A DNA stretch of 64,000 nt from Microbacterium sp. SORGH_AS_1204 (lineage in GTDB: Bacteria; Actinomycetota; Actinomycetes; Actinomycetales; Microbacteriaceae). The position numbers and the translations under genes were made by a program. Where the stretch lies: positions 496,001 to 560,000 of the forward strand of contig NZ_JAUTBD010000001.1 of NCBI RefSeq assembly GCF_030818935.1, written 5' to 3'. Shown piece by piece: positions 38,122 to 47,998 of this stretch. The notes beneath the pieces are model-generated. The model searched no databases. It was given only the letters and a program-made list of their open reading frames with translations, and was not told the DNA's origin. Each line of letters opens with the position of its first letter. The first letter of the stretch is position 1.

Positions 38122-39038
38122 CATCCAGCGATCGCCGAATCCTCCTCGTCGTCCACGCGCGCCGTGACGACACCGTTCACGCCGCCGAGCGCATCTTGAC
38201 CGCGGTCCGTGCGGCGGGGGCGGTGCCGGTCGTCTCGGCCGAAGATCGCCCCGAGCTCGCCGAGCGGCTCTCGCTCGAGGGTGTGGCGACCCTCGGTGTC
38301 GATGTCCAGATAGACGACGTGGAGCTGGCCATCGTCCTGGGCGGCGACGGCACGATCCTCCGTGCGGCTGAGATGGTGCGAGGGGGAACGGCCCCCATCC
38401 TGGGCATCAACATGGGTCACGTCGGTTTCCTCGCCGAGATCGAGCGCGATGACATGGATGACGCCGTCCGCCGGGTCATCGACCGGGACTACACCGTGGA
38501 AGAACGCCTGGCCCTCGCGGTGAAGATCCAAGACGCCGAGAACCGCGTCATCTACGAGACGTGGGCGCTGAACGAGGCCACCGTCGAGAAGGCCAGCCGC
38601 GAGCGGATGCTCGAGGTGGTGATGGCCGTCGACGGTCGACCGCTGTCGTCCTTCGGATGTGACGGTGTGGTCATCGCGACCCCCACCGGCTCGACCGCCT
38701 ACAACTTCTCCGCCGGCGGGCCCGTCGTCTGGCCCAGCGTCGAGGCGATCGCCGTCGTGCCTCTCTCGGCGCATGCGCTGTTCGCGCGTCCGCTCGTCGT
38801 CGGCCCCGACGCGAGCGTGGCCGTCGAGGTGCTCGAGCGCACGAGCGGGAGCGGCATCCTGTGGTGCGACGGTCGGCGCTCGCACGAGCTGCCGCCCGGT
38901 GCGCGCGTGGTCGTGCGGCGGTCCTCTCGTCCGGTGCGTCTCGCACGTCTGCACCCCGCCGTCTTCACCGACCGTCTCGTGCGCAAGTTCCAGCTCCCTG
39001 TCACGGGCTGGCGCGGGATGCCGGGAGGTGCCGCGTGA
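38118..39038 (+). CDS. nadK: NAD kinase
   Basis: A 306-residue ATP/polyphosphate-NAD kinase making NADP+. ATG 38118 overlaps the tlyA stop (ATGA). The diagnostic motif GGDGT is at residues 75-79 (LAIVLGGDGTILRAAEMVRG). ILGINMGHVGFLAEIERDDM follows, then the NE motif in TWALNEATVEKASRERML. VIATPTGSTAYNFSAGGPVVWP is the conserved substrate-binding loop. The length and order match mycobacterial PpnK (Rv1695). It is cytoplasmic and essential in related bacteria. The following recN GTG overlaps its stop. Confidence 0.96.
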   Translation: MTSSDRRILLVVHARRDDTVHAAERILTAVRAAGAVPVVSAEDRPELAERLSLEGVATLGVDVQIDDVELAIVLGGDGTILRAAEMVRGGTAPILGINMGHVGFLAEIERDDMDDAVRRVIDRDYTVEERLALAVKIQDAENRVIYETWALNEATVEKASRERMLEVVMAVDGRPLSSFGCDGVVIATPTGSTAYNFSAGGPVVWPSVEAIAVVPLSAHALFARPLVVGPDASVAVEVLERTSGSGILWCDGRRSHELPPGARVVVRRSSRPVRLARLHPAVFTDRLVRKFQLPVTGWRGMPGGAA

Positions 39039-40732
39039 TCGAAGAGATGCGCTTGCGCGACCTCGGCGTCATCGCCGAGGCGACCCTCCCCATGGGGCGG
39101 GGTTTCACAGCGATCACGGGCGAGACCGGCGCGGGGAAGACGATGGTCGTGACGGGCCTCGGGTTGCTGCTCGGACAGCGGGCCGATTCCGGCGCCGTGC
39201 GGTCGGGGGCTGCTCAGGCGGCGGTCGAGGGCGTCTGGCTCGTGCCCGAGGACGGCCCTGTAGCGGCGCGCGTGCGCGAAGCGGGCGGTGACGTCGAACC
39301 CGTCGGCGGCGGCGCAGCGGAGCTGTACCTGGGGCGCACCGTGTCGAGCGAAGGGCGCGGACGCGCAACGGTCGGCGGTCGCACCGCGCCCGCGGGCGTT
39401 CTCGCCGACCTGGCCGACGACCTCGTCGTCGTGCACGGGCAGTCCGACCAGCTCCGGCTCAAATCGTCGGCAGCGCAGCGCGAGGCGCTCGACCGCTTCG
39501 GCGGTGAGCCGGTGTCGGCTGCGCGTGCCGCCTACCGCGCGGCGTGGGAGAGCTGGCGGGCGCTGGATGCCGAACTGACGACGTTGACGACCGACCGCGA
39601 CGACCGTGCGCGCGAGGCCGACCAGTTGCGCGCGGCCATCGCCGAGATCGAATCCGTCGCACCGGTCGCCGGAGAGGACGAAGAGCTCGCGCGACGCGCC
39701 GAACGCCTCGCCAACGCTGAAGAGCTGCGCCTGGCGGCTGTCACCGCCCACGCGGCGCTCTCGAACGACGACGGGACGCCCGATGTCGTCGCACTCCTCG
39801 CCGAGGCGCGGCGCGCCCTCGAGCGCATCGCCGACAGCGACGCGGCGTTGGCCGTGATCGGCGAGCAGGTGGCCGACCTCGGCTACCGCGCCACGGACGC
39901 CGCCGTCGCGCTCTCGGGATATCTGGCCGACCTCGACGAGTCGGGGCCCCACGAACTGGCTGCCGTCGACGAGCGCCGGGGCGTGCTCGCCGGCCTCGTG
40001 CGCACGCACGGGTCGGTGGACGCCGCGATCGCTCTCCTCGAGACCGGCTCGGCGCGACTGGTCGAGCTCGACGACGACGGCGATCGCGTCGAACGGTTGC
40101 AGGCCCAGCGGGACGCCGCTGCGGACGATCTCGATGCGCGTGCCGAGGCGCTCACCGCAGCGCGGCGGGATGCCGCCGAACGGTTGGGCGCCGCCGTCAC
40201 CGAGGAACTGCACGCGCTGGCTCTGCCCGACGCGCACCTCACGGTCGAGGTGGCACCGGCCGCCCCGGCCGGACACGGCCGCGACGAGGTGTCGATCCTG
40301 CTCGCTCCGCATCCCGGCGCCGACCCGCGGCCGGTGTCGCGCGGGGCCTCGGGCGGCGAGCTCAGCCGCGTGATGCTGGCCATCGAGGTCGTCATCGCCG
40401 GCGTCGATCCGGTGCCGACGTTCGTCTTCGACGAGGTGGATGCCGGGATCGGTGGGGCGGCGGCGATCGAGGTGGGCCGTCGCCTGGCGCGCCTCGCGGA
40501 ATCGTCGCAGGTCATCGCCGTGACGCACCTCGCCCAGGTCGCAGCATTCGCCGGCAACCACCTGACGGTGGTCAAGGGCAATGACGGCGCGGTCACGGCA
40601 TCCAGTGTGCGGCGGCTCGAGGGGGCCGAGCGTGAGGCCGAGATGGCACGCCTGCTGTCGGGGCTGAGCGACTCCGACGCGGCGCTCACCCACGCGCGCG
40701 AGTTGCTGGCGACCGGCCGCGCGGTCGGGTGA
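39035..40732 (+). CDS. recN: DNA repair protein RecN
   Basis: A 565-residue SMC-like ATPase of double-strand-break repair. GTG 39035 is coupled to nadK. The Walker A GETGAGKT is at residues 29-36 and is followed by the Q-loop-like VVVHGQSDQLRLK segment. The central part (about 150-390) is Ala/Arg/Glu-rich, consistent with the coiled coil (READQLRAAIAEIESVAPVA, DERRGVLAGLVRTHGSVDAA). The C-terminal ATPase half has the signature SRGASGGELSRVMLAIEVVI, Walker B TFVFDEVDAGIGG and VIAVTHLAQVAAFAGNHLTV. It is normal in length. In mycobacteria recN occupies the same operon position. Confidence 0.96.
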   Translation: MIEEMRLRDLGVIAEATLPMGRGFTAITGETGAGKTMVVTGLGLLLGQRADSGAVRSGAAQAAVEGVWLVPEDGPVAARVREAGGDVEPVGGGAAELYLGRTVSSEGRGRATVGGRTAPAGVLADLADDLVVVHGQSDQLRLKSSAAQREALDRFGGEPVSAARAAYRAAWESWRALDAELTTLTTDRDDRAREADQLRAAIAEIESVAPVAGEDEELARRAERLANAEELRLAAVTAHAALSNDDGTPDVVALLAEARRALERIADSDAALAVIGEQVADLGYRATDAAVALSGYLADLDESGPHELAAVDERRGVLAGLVRTHGSVDAAIALLETGSARLVELDDDGDRVERLQAQRDAAADDLDARAEALTAARRDAAERLGAAVTEELHALALPDAHLTVEVAPAAPAGHGRDEVSILLAPHPGADPRPVSRGASGGELSRVMLAIEVVIAGVDPVPTFVFDEVDAGIGGAAAIEVGRRLARLAESSQVIAVTHLAQVAAFAGNHLTVVKGNDGAVTASSVRRLEGAEREAEMARLLSGLSDSDAALTHARELLATGRAVG

Positions 40733-40815
40733 CCCGATGCACCGACCCGGGATCGTCACGACCTCGTGATCTGGATGTCGGACGTCGGTGACAGACTGCG
40801 GGACCAGCGGAGTGA

Positions 40816-42561
<1,746 letters not shown>

Positions 42562-42562
42562 C

Positions 42563-43141
42563 GTGGAGCAGCTGCGCGACGAAGCCGTCGAGCTCGAGGT
42601 CGTCTCCAGCGACCTCGTGTACGAGGGTGCCGTGTGGGACGTGCGCAGCGACACCGTCCGCTACGGCGAGGGCGAGATGACCCGGCAGTACGTGGAGCAC
42701 CCCGGTGCCGCGGCGGTCGTCGCCATCGACGACGACGAGCGGGTCGTGCTCATCCAGCAGTATCGGCATCCCATCAAGGAGCGCGACTGGGAGATCCCGG
42801 CGGGGCTTCTCGACGTCGAGGGCGAGCCGCCGCTGGAGACGGCCAAGCGGGAGCTGGGTGAAGAGGCCGACCTCGAAGCCGACCGGTGGCAGCATCTGGT
42901 GTCGATGCACACCACCCCCGGAGGAAACGACGAGGTGGTACACCTCTTCCTCGCCCGGGGGCTGCGAGCCATCGAGACCGACTACGAGCGCGAACACGAG
43001 GAGTCCGACATGCGCCTGGAGCGCGTGCCGCTCGCCGACGTGATCGACGGCGTGCTCGCGGGTCGCCTGCGCAACGGCATCCTGGCCACGGGCGCGCTCG
43101 CCGCGGCCGAGGTGCTGCGCCGAGAGGCAGCCGCGGGCTGA
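42563..43141 (+). CDS. Nudix hydrolase, ADP-ribose pyrophosphatase type
   Basis: A 192-residue Mg-dependent hydrolase that probably splits ADP-ribose to AMP and ribose-5-phosphate. GTG 42563 follows GAGGAGG by 6 bases and lies 1 base after the pyrG stop. The Nudix box is seen as [20 protein letters not shown] followed by LGEE (catalytic acidic residues at about 97-101). The ADP-ribose subfamily marker is the upstream [20 protein letters not shown]; a Pro around 15 residues after the box is in [19 protein letters not shown]. Same place as Rv1700, a known ADP-ribose pyrophosphatase. Confidence 0.92.
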   Translation: MEQLRDEAVELEVVSSDLVYEGAVWDVRSDTVRYGEGEMTRQYVEHPGAAAVVAIDDDERVVLIQQYRHPIKERDWEIPAGLLDVEGEPPLETAKRELGEEADLEADRWQHLVSMHTTPGGNDEVVHLFLARGLRAIETDYEREHEESDMRLERVPLADVIDGVLAGRLRNGILATGALAAAEVLRREAAAG

Positions 43142-43142
43142 C

Positions 43143-44072
43143 GTGGAGCTCGAGCGCGCGGTCGAGACCTACCTCCGGCACGTCGCGCTCGAGCGCGGGC
43201 TCTCCGACCACACCGTCGCCGCCTACCGCCGTGACCTTGCCGTCTACGGCGAATGGCTGGCGGCGCGCGGCGTGACCGAGGTGGAGGCCGTGACGCCGAT
43301 GCTGATCGCCGAGTTCGCGGCCGAACGCGCTTCTGCGGTTCCACCGCCGGCATCCTCGTCGCTGGCGCGACTGCAGTCGTCGGTGCGGGGCTTGCACCGG
43401 TTTCTCGTGCGTGAGGGGCGTGCGGAGGCCGATCCGAGCGGTCGGCTGCGACCGCCCAAGGCCCCGCGGCGACTGCCGAAGGCGCTGACCATCGCGCAGG
43501 TCGACGATCTGCTGGATGCCGCTGGGCCGGCGCCCGGGTCGTCAGAAGCCTTAGCCGCCGAGCCCGCGGCCGTGAGAAACCGCGCGCTGCTCGAGCTGCT
43601 GTACGCGACCGGAGCGCGCGTATCGGAGATCGTGCAGCTCGACGTCGACGACGCCGCCCACGGCGACCTGCTGCGCGTACGAGGGAAAGGCGACAAGGAG
43701 CGCATCGTTCCCGTCGGCTCATACGCCCGTGCCGCCGTGGAGGCGTATCTGACGCGGGTCCGGCCGGCGCTCGCGGCGAAGGGACGGGCCACGCCTCGAT
43801 TGTTCCTCGGGGTGCGGGGGGCTCCGCTGTCGCGGCAGAGCGCGTGGCTCATCATCCAGGCCGCGGCCGAACGTGCGGGCCTCACCGCTCACGTATCGCC
43901 GCACACCCTGCGGCACTCGTTCGCGACGCATCTTCTGCAGGGCGGCGCCGACGTGCGGGTGGTGCAGGAGCTGCTCGGCCACGCGTCGGTCGCGACGACC
44001 CAGATCTACACGCACGTCACCGTCGACGCCCTGCGCGACGTGTACGCCACGGCGCACCCGCGGGCGCGGTGA
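43143..44072 (+). CDS. xerD: tyrosine recombinase XerD
   Basis: A 309-residue chromosome-dimer resolvase. GTG 43143 is 1 base after the Nudix stop. The N-terminal SAM-like core-binding domain (about 1-95) contains [20 protein letters not shown] and [13 protein letters not shown]. The catalytic domain holds all six residues: Arg159 ([10 protein letters not shown]), Lys182 ([10 protein letters not shown]), His254 and Arg257 ([19 protein letters not shown]), His280 ([17 protein letters not shown]) and the nucleophile Tyr289. With XerC it acts at the dif site at cell division. The place after the Nudix gene matches Rv1701. It is not a phage integrase: no att duplication or phage genes are nearby. 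Confidence 0.95.
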   Translation: MELERAVETYLRHVALERGLSDHTVAAYRRDLAVYGEWLAARGVTEVEAVTPMLIAEFAAERASAVPPPASSSLARLQSSVRGLHRFLVREGRAEADPSGRLRPPKAPRRLPKALTIAQVDDLLDAAGPAPGSSEALAAEPAAVRNRALLELLYATGARVSEIVQLDVDDAAHGDLLRVRGKGDKERIVPVGSYARAAVEAYLTRVRPALAAKGRATPRLFLGVRGAPLSRQSAWLIIQAAAERAGLTAHVSPHTLRHSFATHLLQGGADVRVVQELLGHASVATTQIYTHVTVDALRDVYATAHPRAR

Positions 44073-44118
44073 GTCGGCCGCTGCGTCGGTCGCGCGAGCA
44101 TCTTGAGAGACTGGACCC

Positions 44119-45759
44119 ATGACCGCAACGCTCGTCGCCCAGAACCTCTCCGGCGGGTACGGACACCGCACGCTCTTCGAGGGCGTCGACCTCACCGTCG
44201 CACCGGGCGACGTCATCGGCGTGGTGGGTGCGAACGGCGCGGGCAAGTCGACGTTGCTGCGGTTGCTCGCCCGCGTCGACGAACCGCAGGGCGGATCGAT
44301 CAGCCTCGCGCCGTCGGACGCCTTCGTCGGCTGGCTGCCGCAGGAGCACGAGCGCGTCGCCGGTGAGACGGTCGCTGACTACATCGCCCGGCGGACCGGG
44401 TGCGCCGAGGCCACGCGTGAGATGGATGCCGCGGCGGCGGCGCTCGGCGACCCTTCCGCCGTGGGGGCCGACGACGCCTATGCGACAGCACTCGAGCGCT
44501 GGCTCGCGAGCGGCGCGGCCGACCTCGATGAGCGCATGCCGGTCGTGTTGGCCGACCTCGGACTCGACGTCGGACCGGATGCCGAGATGACCGGGTTGTC
44601 GGGCGGGCAGGCGGCCCGGGTGGGATTGGCTGCGCTGTTGCTCTCGCGCTTCGACATCGCGCTGCTCGATGAGCCGACGAACGACCTCGATCTCGATGGT
44701 CTGGAGCGTCTCGAGACGTTCGTGAAGGGGTTGCGCGGGGGTGTCGTGCTGGTCAGCCACGACCGCGAGTTCCTCGCCCGGTCGGTCACCCGCGTGCTCG
44801 AGCTCGACCTCGCGCAGAATTCGCACCGCGTCTACGGCGGCGGGTACGACGCGTATCTGGAGGAGCGCGCGACGCTTCGCAGGCAGGCGCGGGAGAAGTA
44901 CGAGGAGTACGCCGATACCAAGGCGGACCTCGTCTCGCGCGCGCGGACGCAGCGCGAGTGGTCGAGCCAGGGCGTGCGCAACGCGATGAAGAAGTCACCC
45001 GACAACGACAAGATCCGTCGCAAGGCCGCGACGGAGTCGAGCGAGAAGCAGGCGCAGAAGGTGCGCCAGATGGAGAGTCGGATCGCGCGACTCGAGGAGG
45101 TCGAGGAGCCGCGCAAGGAGTGGCAGCTCGAGTTCACCATCGGGACCGCCCCGCGGTCGAGCTCGGTCGTGTCCACGCTCTCCGGCGCCGTGTTCCGACA
45201 GGGCGAGTTCACCCTCGGCCCCGTCTCGTTGCAGGTGAACGCGGGGGATCGGATCGGCATCACCGGCCCGAACGGTGCCGGCAAGTCGACGCTGCTGCGT
45301 GGCATCCTGGGCCGTCAGACGCCGGACGACGGTACCGCCTCGTTGGGGGCGAGCGTCGAGATCGGCGAGATCGACCAGGCACGCTCGCTGTTCGTCGGGG
45401 AGCGGTCGCTCGCCGAGACGTTCGAGGGGTTCGTGCCCGAGATGAACGCGGGCGAGGTGCGGACGCTGCTGGCCAAGTTCGGGCTGAAGGCCGACCACGT
45501 CACGCGCGCGGTCGACGGTTTGTCGCCAGGGGAACGTACGCGCGCGGGGCTCGCGCTGCTGCAGGCGCGCGGGGTCAACATGCTCGTGCTCGACGAGCCG
45601 ACCAACCATCTCGACCTGCCGGCGATCGAACAGCTCGAGCAGGCGCTCGCGTCGTACACCGGCACGCTGCTGCTCGTCACCCACGACCGTCGGATGCTCG
45701 CGGCCGTTCAGACCGACCGGCGCTGGCGCGTCGAGGCGGGCGTCGTCAGCGAGCTGTAG
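44119..45759 (+). CDS. ABC-F family ATPase (ribosome-associated type)
   Basis: A 546-residue soluble protein with two ABC ATPase domains and no membrane helix. Domain 1: VVGANGAGKSTLLRLLARVD, signature LSGGQAARVGLAALLLSRFD, Walker B LLDEPTNDLDLDGLERL. Domain 2: ITGPNGAGKSTLLRGILGRQ, variant signature LSPGERTRAGLALLQARGVN, Walker B VLDEPTNHLDLPAIEQLEQ. Between them is a charged linker (VRNAMKKSPDNDKIRRKAAT, AQKVRQMESRIARLEE) like the P-site tRNA-interaction arm of ABC-F factors. Such proteins rescue ribosomes or protect them from antibiotics; linker sequence alone cannot separate these roles. The start is ATG 44119, 46 bases after xerD. Confidence 0.9.
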   Translation: MTATLVAQNLSGGYGHRTLFEGVDLTVAPGDVIGVVGANGAGKSTLLRLLARVDEPQGGSISLAPSDAFVGWLPQEHERVAGETVADYIARRTGCAEATREMDAAAAALGDPSAVGADDAYATALERWLASGAADLDERMPVVLADLGLDVGPDAEMTGLSGGQAARVGLAALLLSRFDIALLDEPTNDLDLDGLERLETFVKGLRGGVVLVSHDREFLARSVTRVLELDLAQNSHRVYGGGYDAYLEERATLRRQAREKYEEYADTKADLVSRARTQREWSSQGVRNAMKKSPDNDKIRRKAATESSEKQAQKVRQMESRIARLEEVEEPRKEWQLEFTIGTAPRSSSVVSTLSGAVFRQGEFTLGPVSLQVNAGDRIGITGPNGAGKSTLLRGILGRQTPDDGTASLGASVEIGEIDQARSLFVGERSLAETFEGFVPEMNAGEVRTLLAKFGLKADHVTRAVDGLSPGERTRAGLALLQARGVNMLVLDEPTNHLDLPAIEQLEQALASYTGTLLLVTHDRRMLAAVQTDRRWRVEAGVVSEL

Positions 45760-45865
45760 GCGCGTCTGCGTCGTGCGGACGCGGGCGCGGCTCGGCGGGG
45801 AGTGGCATCCGACTCGCGGGGACGTTCGCGCTGCCGCAGGGCCTGGTCTGCCGTTCGACGCCGAG

Positions 45866-45924
45866 AAACGCGATTCGCGCGCGAACACGGGCTGAGACGG
45901 CGTTTCTGTGCGCGGATCGCGTTT
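45866..45924. repeat. imperfect palindrome after the ABC-F gene
   Basis: AAACGCGATTCGCGC (45866-45880) is complementary to GCGCGGATCGCGTTT (45910-45924) with one mismatch. The intervening bases contain GAGACGGCGTTTCT. It lies between the convergent stops of the ABC-F and LysR-like genes, and may be a dispersed REP-like element, a terminator, or both. Confidence 0.6.
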
Positions 45925-45936
45925 ATCGCACCGGAC

Positions 45937-46290
45937 TCAGCGGCCCTGGCGCTTCTTATAAGGCTTCGGCTGGCCCTTCACGATCGGCGCGCGGCCCTTG
46001 CCCTTCGACGCCTTCGCCTTACCGCCGCCGGAGGCTTTCCGCTTCGGCGCGGGCGGCGGGGCGTCGGCGATGCGGTGATGCGCCTCCTCGAGCAGCAGGC
46101 GACCCGCCGGGGTGAGCTGCGTGGGCGGGGTCCGCGAGACCAGTGACTGCCCCACCTCTTCTTCGAGCTTGTCGATCGTCGTGTACAGGGACGCGAGGGG
46201 GATGCCGAGCTGATCGGCCGCGCGCGGGAAGTGCAGTTCTTCGGCCAGGGCGGCGAACCGGCGCAGATGCTCGAGCTTCATGGCATCCAT
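45937..46290 (-). CDS. short LysR-type HTH protein with basic tail
   Basis: A 117-residue protein from ATG 46290, or 114 residues from ATG 46281. The first 65 residues are a LysR-type winged HTH: MKLEHLRRFAALAEELHFPR, AADQLGIPLASLYTTIDKLE and EEVGQSLVSRTPPTQLTPAG. The normal 200-residue effector domain is absent. It is replaced by a Lys/Arg/Pro/Gly tail (ADAPPPAPKRKASGGGKAKA, then PIVKGQPKPYKKRQGR). The frame closes with a normal stop and there is no trace of a lost effector domain downstream, so it looks like a stable form rather than a fresh truncation. A nucleoid- or DNA-binding role is inferred. Confidence 0.75.
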   Translation of the reverse strand: MDAMKLEHLRRFAALAEELHFPRAADQLGIPLASLYTTIDKLEEEVGQSLVSRTPPTQLTPAGRLLLEEAHHRIADAPPPAPKRKASGGGKAKASKGKGRAPIVKGQPKPYKKRQGR

Positions 46291-46447
46291 TCTCCCGTGC
46301 GGCCCGTGCGGCGGCGCACGTCGAGGAGGCCGTTGCGGAGCCCGCGTCGAATGCCCCGCGATCGCCGAGACGACAAGCACTTCGCCCTGGCGGCGGGTCA
46401 TCTCGAAAAGGCGAGGTCATCTCGGCGCCGTGGTGCGGCGGGCGAGC

Positions 46448-47998
46448 TCAGGCGGCGGATGCCAGGAAGCGGTCGGCGGTGCGGAGCGACAACGCCATGA
46501 TCGTCAGCGCGGGATTCGCGGCGATCGCCGAGGGGAAGACCGAGTTGTCGCAGATCCACAGGTTCGGGATCTCGTGCGAGCGACCGTCGGCATCCACCAC
46601 GCCGTCGGACGGGTCGACCGACATGCGGCACGTGCCGATGGTGTGAGCCGTGCGGGCCAGCACCATCGTCTCGCGAGCGCCGGCAGCCTCCATCACCCGC
46701 AGCATGAACGCCGTCGCGTGCCGATCGATCGCCTTCTCGTTGGCTCCGGCGGTGAAAGTGACCCGCGCACGGGGGATGCCGAATTCGTCGGTCTCATCGA
46801 CGAGGGTGAGCCGGTTGTCGTCCGACGGGAGGCACTCGGCGTTGATGCCGATGCCCGCCATGAACCGCGATTGTTCGAGACGCTGCAGGAGCTCGGGACC
46901 CCAGAGACCCCCGCCGCGAACGAGCGTGGTCGAGAAGGTCAACGGCATGACGCCGAGGCTCTGCACGAGATAGCCGCCGGCGAAATCGGCGTCGGACGGG
47001 CGCATCATGTCCTCGCTGATGAGTGACGACGGGTAGCCGCGGTGGCCGCGCACGGGCTCGTCGAAACGGCCCCACACCTGCGTCGCACCGTGGGCGAGGA
47101 AATTGCGGCCCACCTGGCCGTTGTCATTCGCGAGACCGGTGTGCAGCAGCAGACGCGGCGTCTCGACCCCACCGCCGGCCAGCACCAACGACCGGCAGCG
47201 CTGGCGCACGTCGACGCCGCCCTGGCGGTACACCACCGCGGCCACGAGACCTCGGGCGTCGAGCTCGATCGTGTGCACCATGGCCTCGGCGCGGATCTCG
47301 GCACCGGCGGCGACCGCCGCGGGCAGGTAGGTGTTGGCGGTGGAGGCCTTGGCATCCGTCCGGCACCCCTGGTGGCACTCGCCGCAGTTGACGCACGCGC
47401 CGCGTTCGCCGTGGTGGTCCTGCAGGCGCGCCCGGGTGAGGACGGCGGCGGGCGCGTCGGCCCAGGTCACCCCGAGGGCGTCGCAGCCCTGGGCGACGAG
47501 GTTGGCGGGCGCGTTGCGCGTGGCGGGCGCGTAGGCGTACCGGCGGGCCGGGTCCCACGGGTACGGCGTCGGTCCCGAGACGCCGATGTCGCCCTCGACG
47601 CGCTCGACGTAGCCGAGCAGTTCGTCGGGGTCGACGGGCCAGTCACGGCCCTCGCCCGTCTCGGTGCGCAGCGTCAGGTCGCGACGGTCTGGGCGCGGGG
47701 TGAAGGCACCCCAGTGCAGCATCGAGCCGCCGACGCCGCGTCCGCTGTTGTTCGGACCGAACGCGGTGGGGTCGTCGCCGCCGCTCAGACGCTCTGACAT
47801 CCAGTTGATCTCGACGGCTTCGGTCTCATCCGGTGTCAGTTCGTCGAGGGCGAAGTGGCGTCCGGCCTCGATGGCCACGACGCTGAGGCCCTTGCGCGCC
47901 AGTTCGGCGGTCAGCGGGGCGCCGCCGGCACCGGTTCCGATGACCACCACGTCGACGGTCTCGTCGGTGCCGAACGTACGCATCTGCTCGAGGTTCAT
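46448..47998 (-). CDS. GMC-type FAD oxidoreductase (gluconate-dehydrogenase-like)
   Basis: A 516-residue flavoprotein resembling membrane gluconate/2-ketogluconate dehydrogenase large subunits. FAD-binding starts with VDVVVIGTGAGGAPLTAELA and VVAIEAG. RGVGGSMLHWGAFTPRP is the GMC signature 1 region. A cluster of cysteines, RGACVNCGECHQGCRTDAKA, resembles the Cys-rich loop of related enzymes. AGGGVETPRLLL and C-terminal HTIGTCRMSVDPSDGVVD (active-site His) with NLWICDNSVFPSAIAANPAL complete the family pattern. ATG 47998 overlaps the stop of the upstream gene, whose C-terminal domain resembles the small subunit of the same complexes. Substrate is probably a sugar or sugar acid/alcohol. Confidence 0.87.
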   Translation of the reverse strand: MNLEQMRTFGTDETVDVVVIGTGAGGAPLTAELARKGLSVVAIEAGRHFALDELTPDETEAVEINWMSERLSGGDDPTAFGPNNSGRGVGGSMLHWGAFTPRPDRRDLTLRTETGEGRDWPVDPDELLGYVERVEGDIGVSGPTPYPWDPARRYAYAPATRNAPANLVAQGCDALGVTWADAPAAVLTRARLQDHHGERGACVNCGECHQGCRTDAKASTANTYLPAAVAAGAEIRAEAMVHTIELDARGLVAAVVYRQGGVDVRQRCRSLVLAGGGVETPRLLLHTGLANDNGQVGRNFLAHGATQVWGRFDEPVRGHRGYPSSLISEDMMRPSDADFAGGYLVQSLGVMPLTFSTTLVRGGGLWGPELLQRLEQSRFMAGIGINAECLPSDDNRLTLVDETDEFGIPRARVTFTAGANEKAIDRHATAFMLRVMEAAGARETMVLARTAHTIGTCRMSVDPSDGVVDADGRSHEIPNLWICDNSVFPSAIAANPALTIMALSLRTADRFLASAA

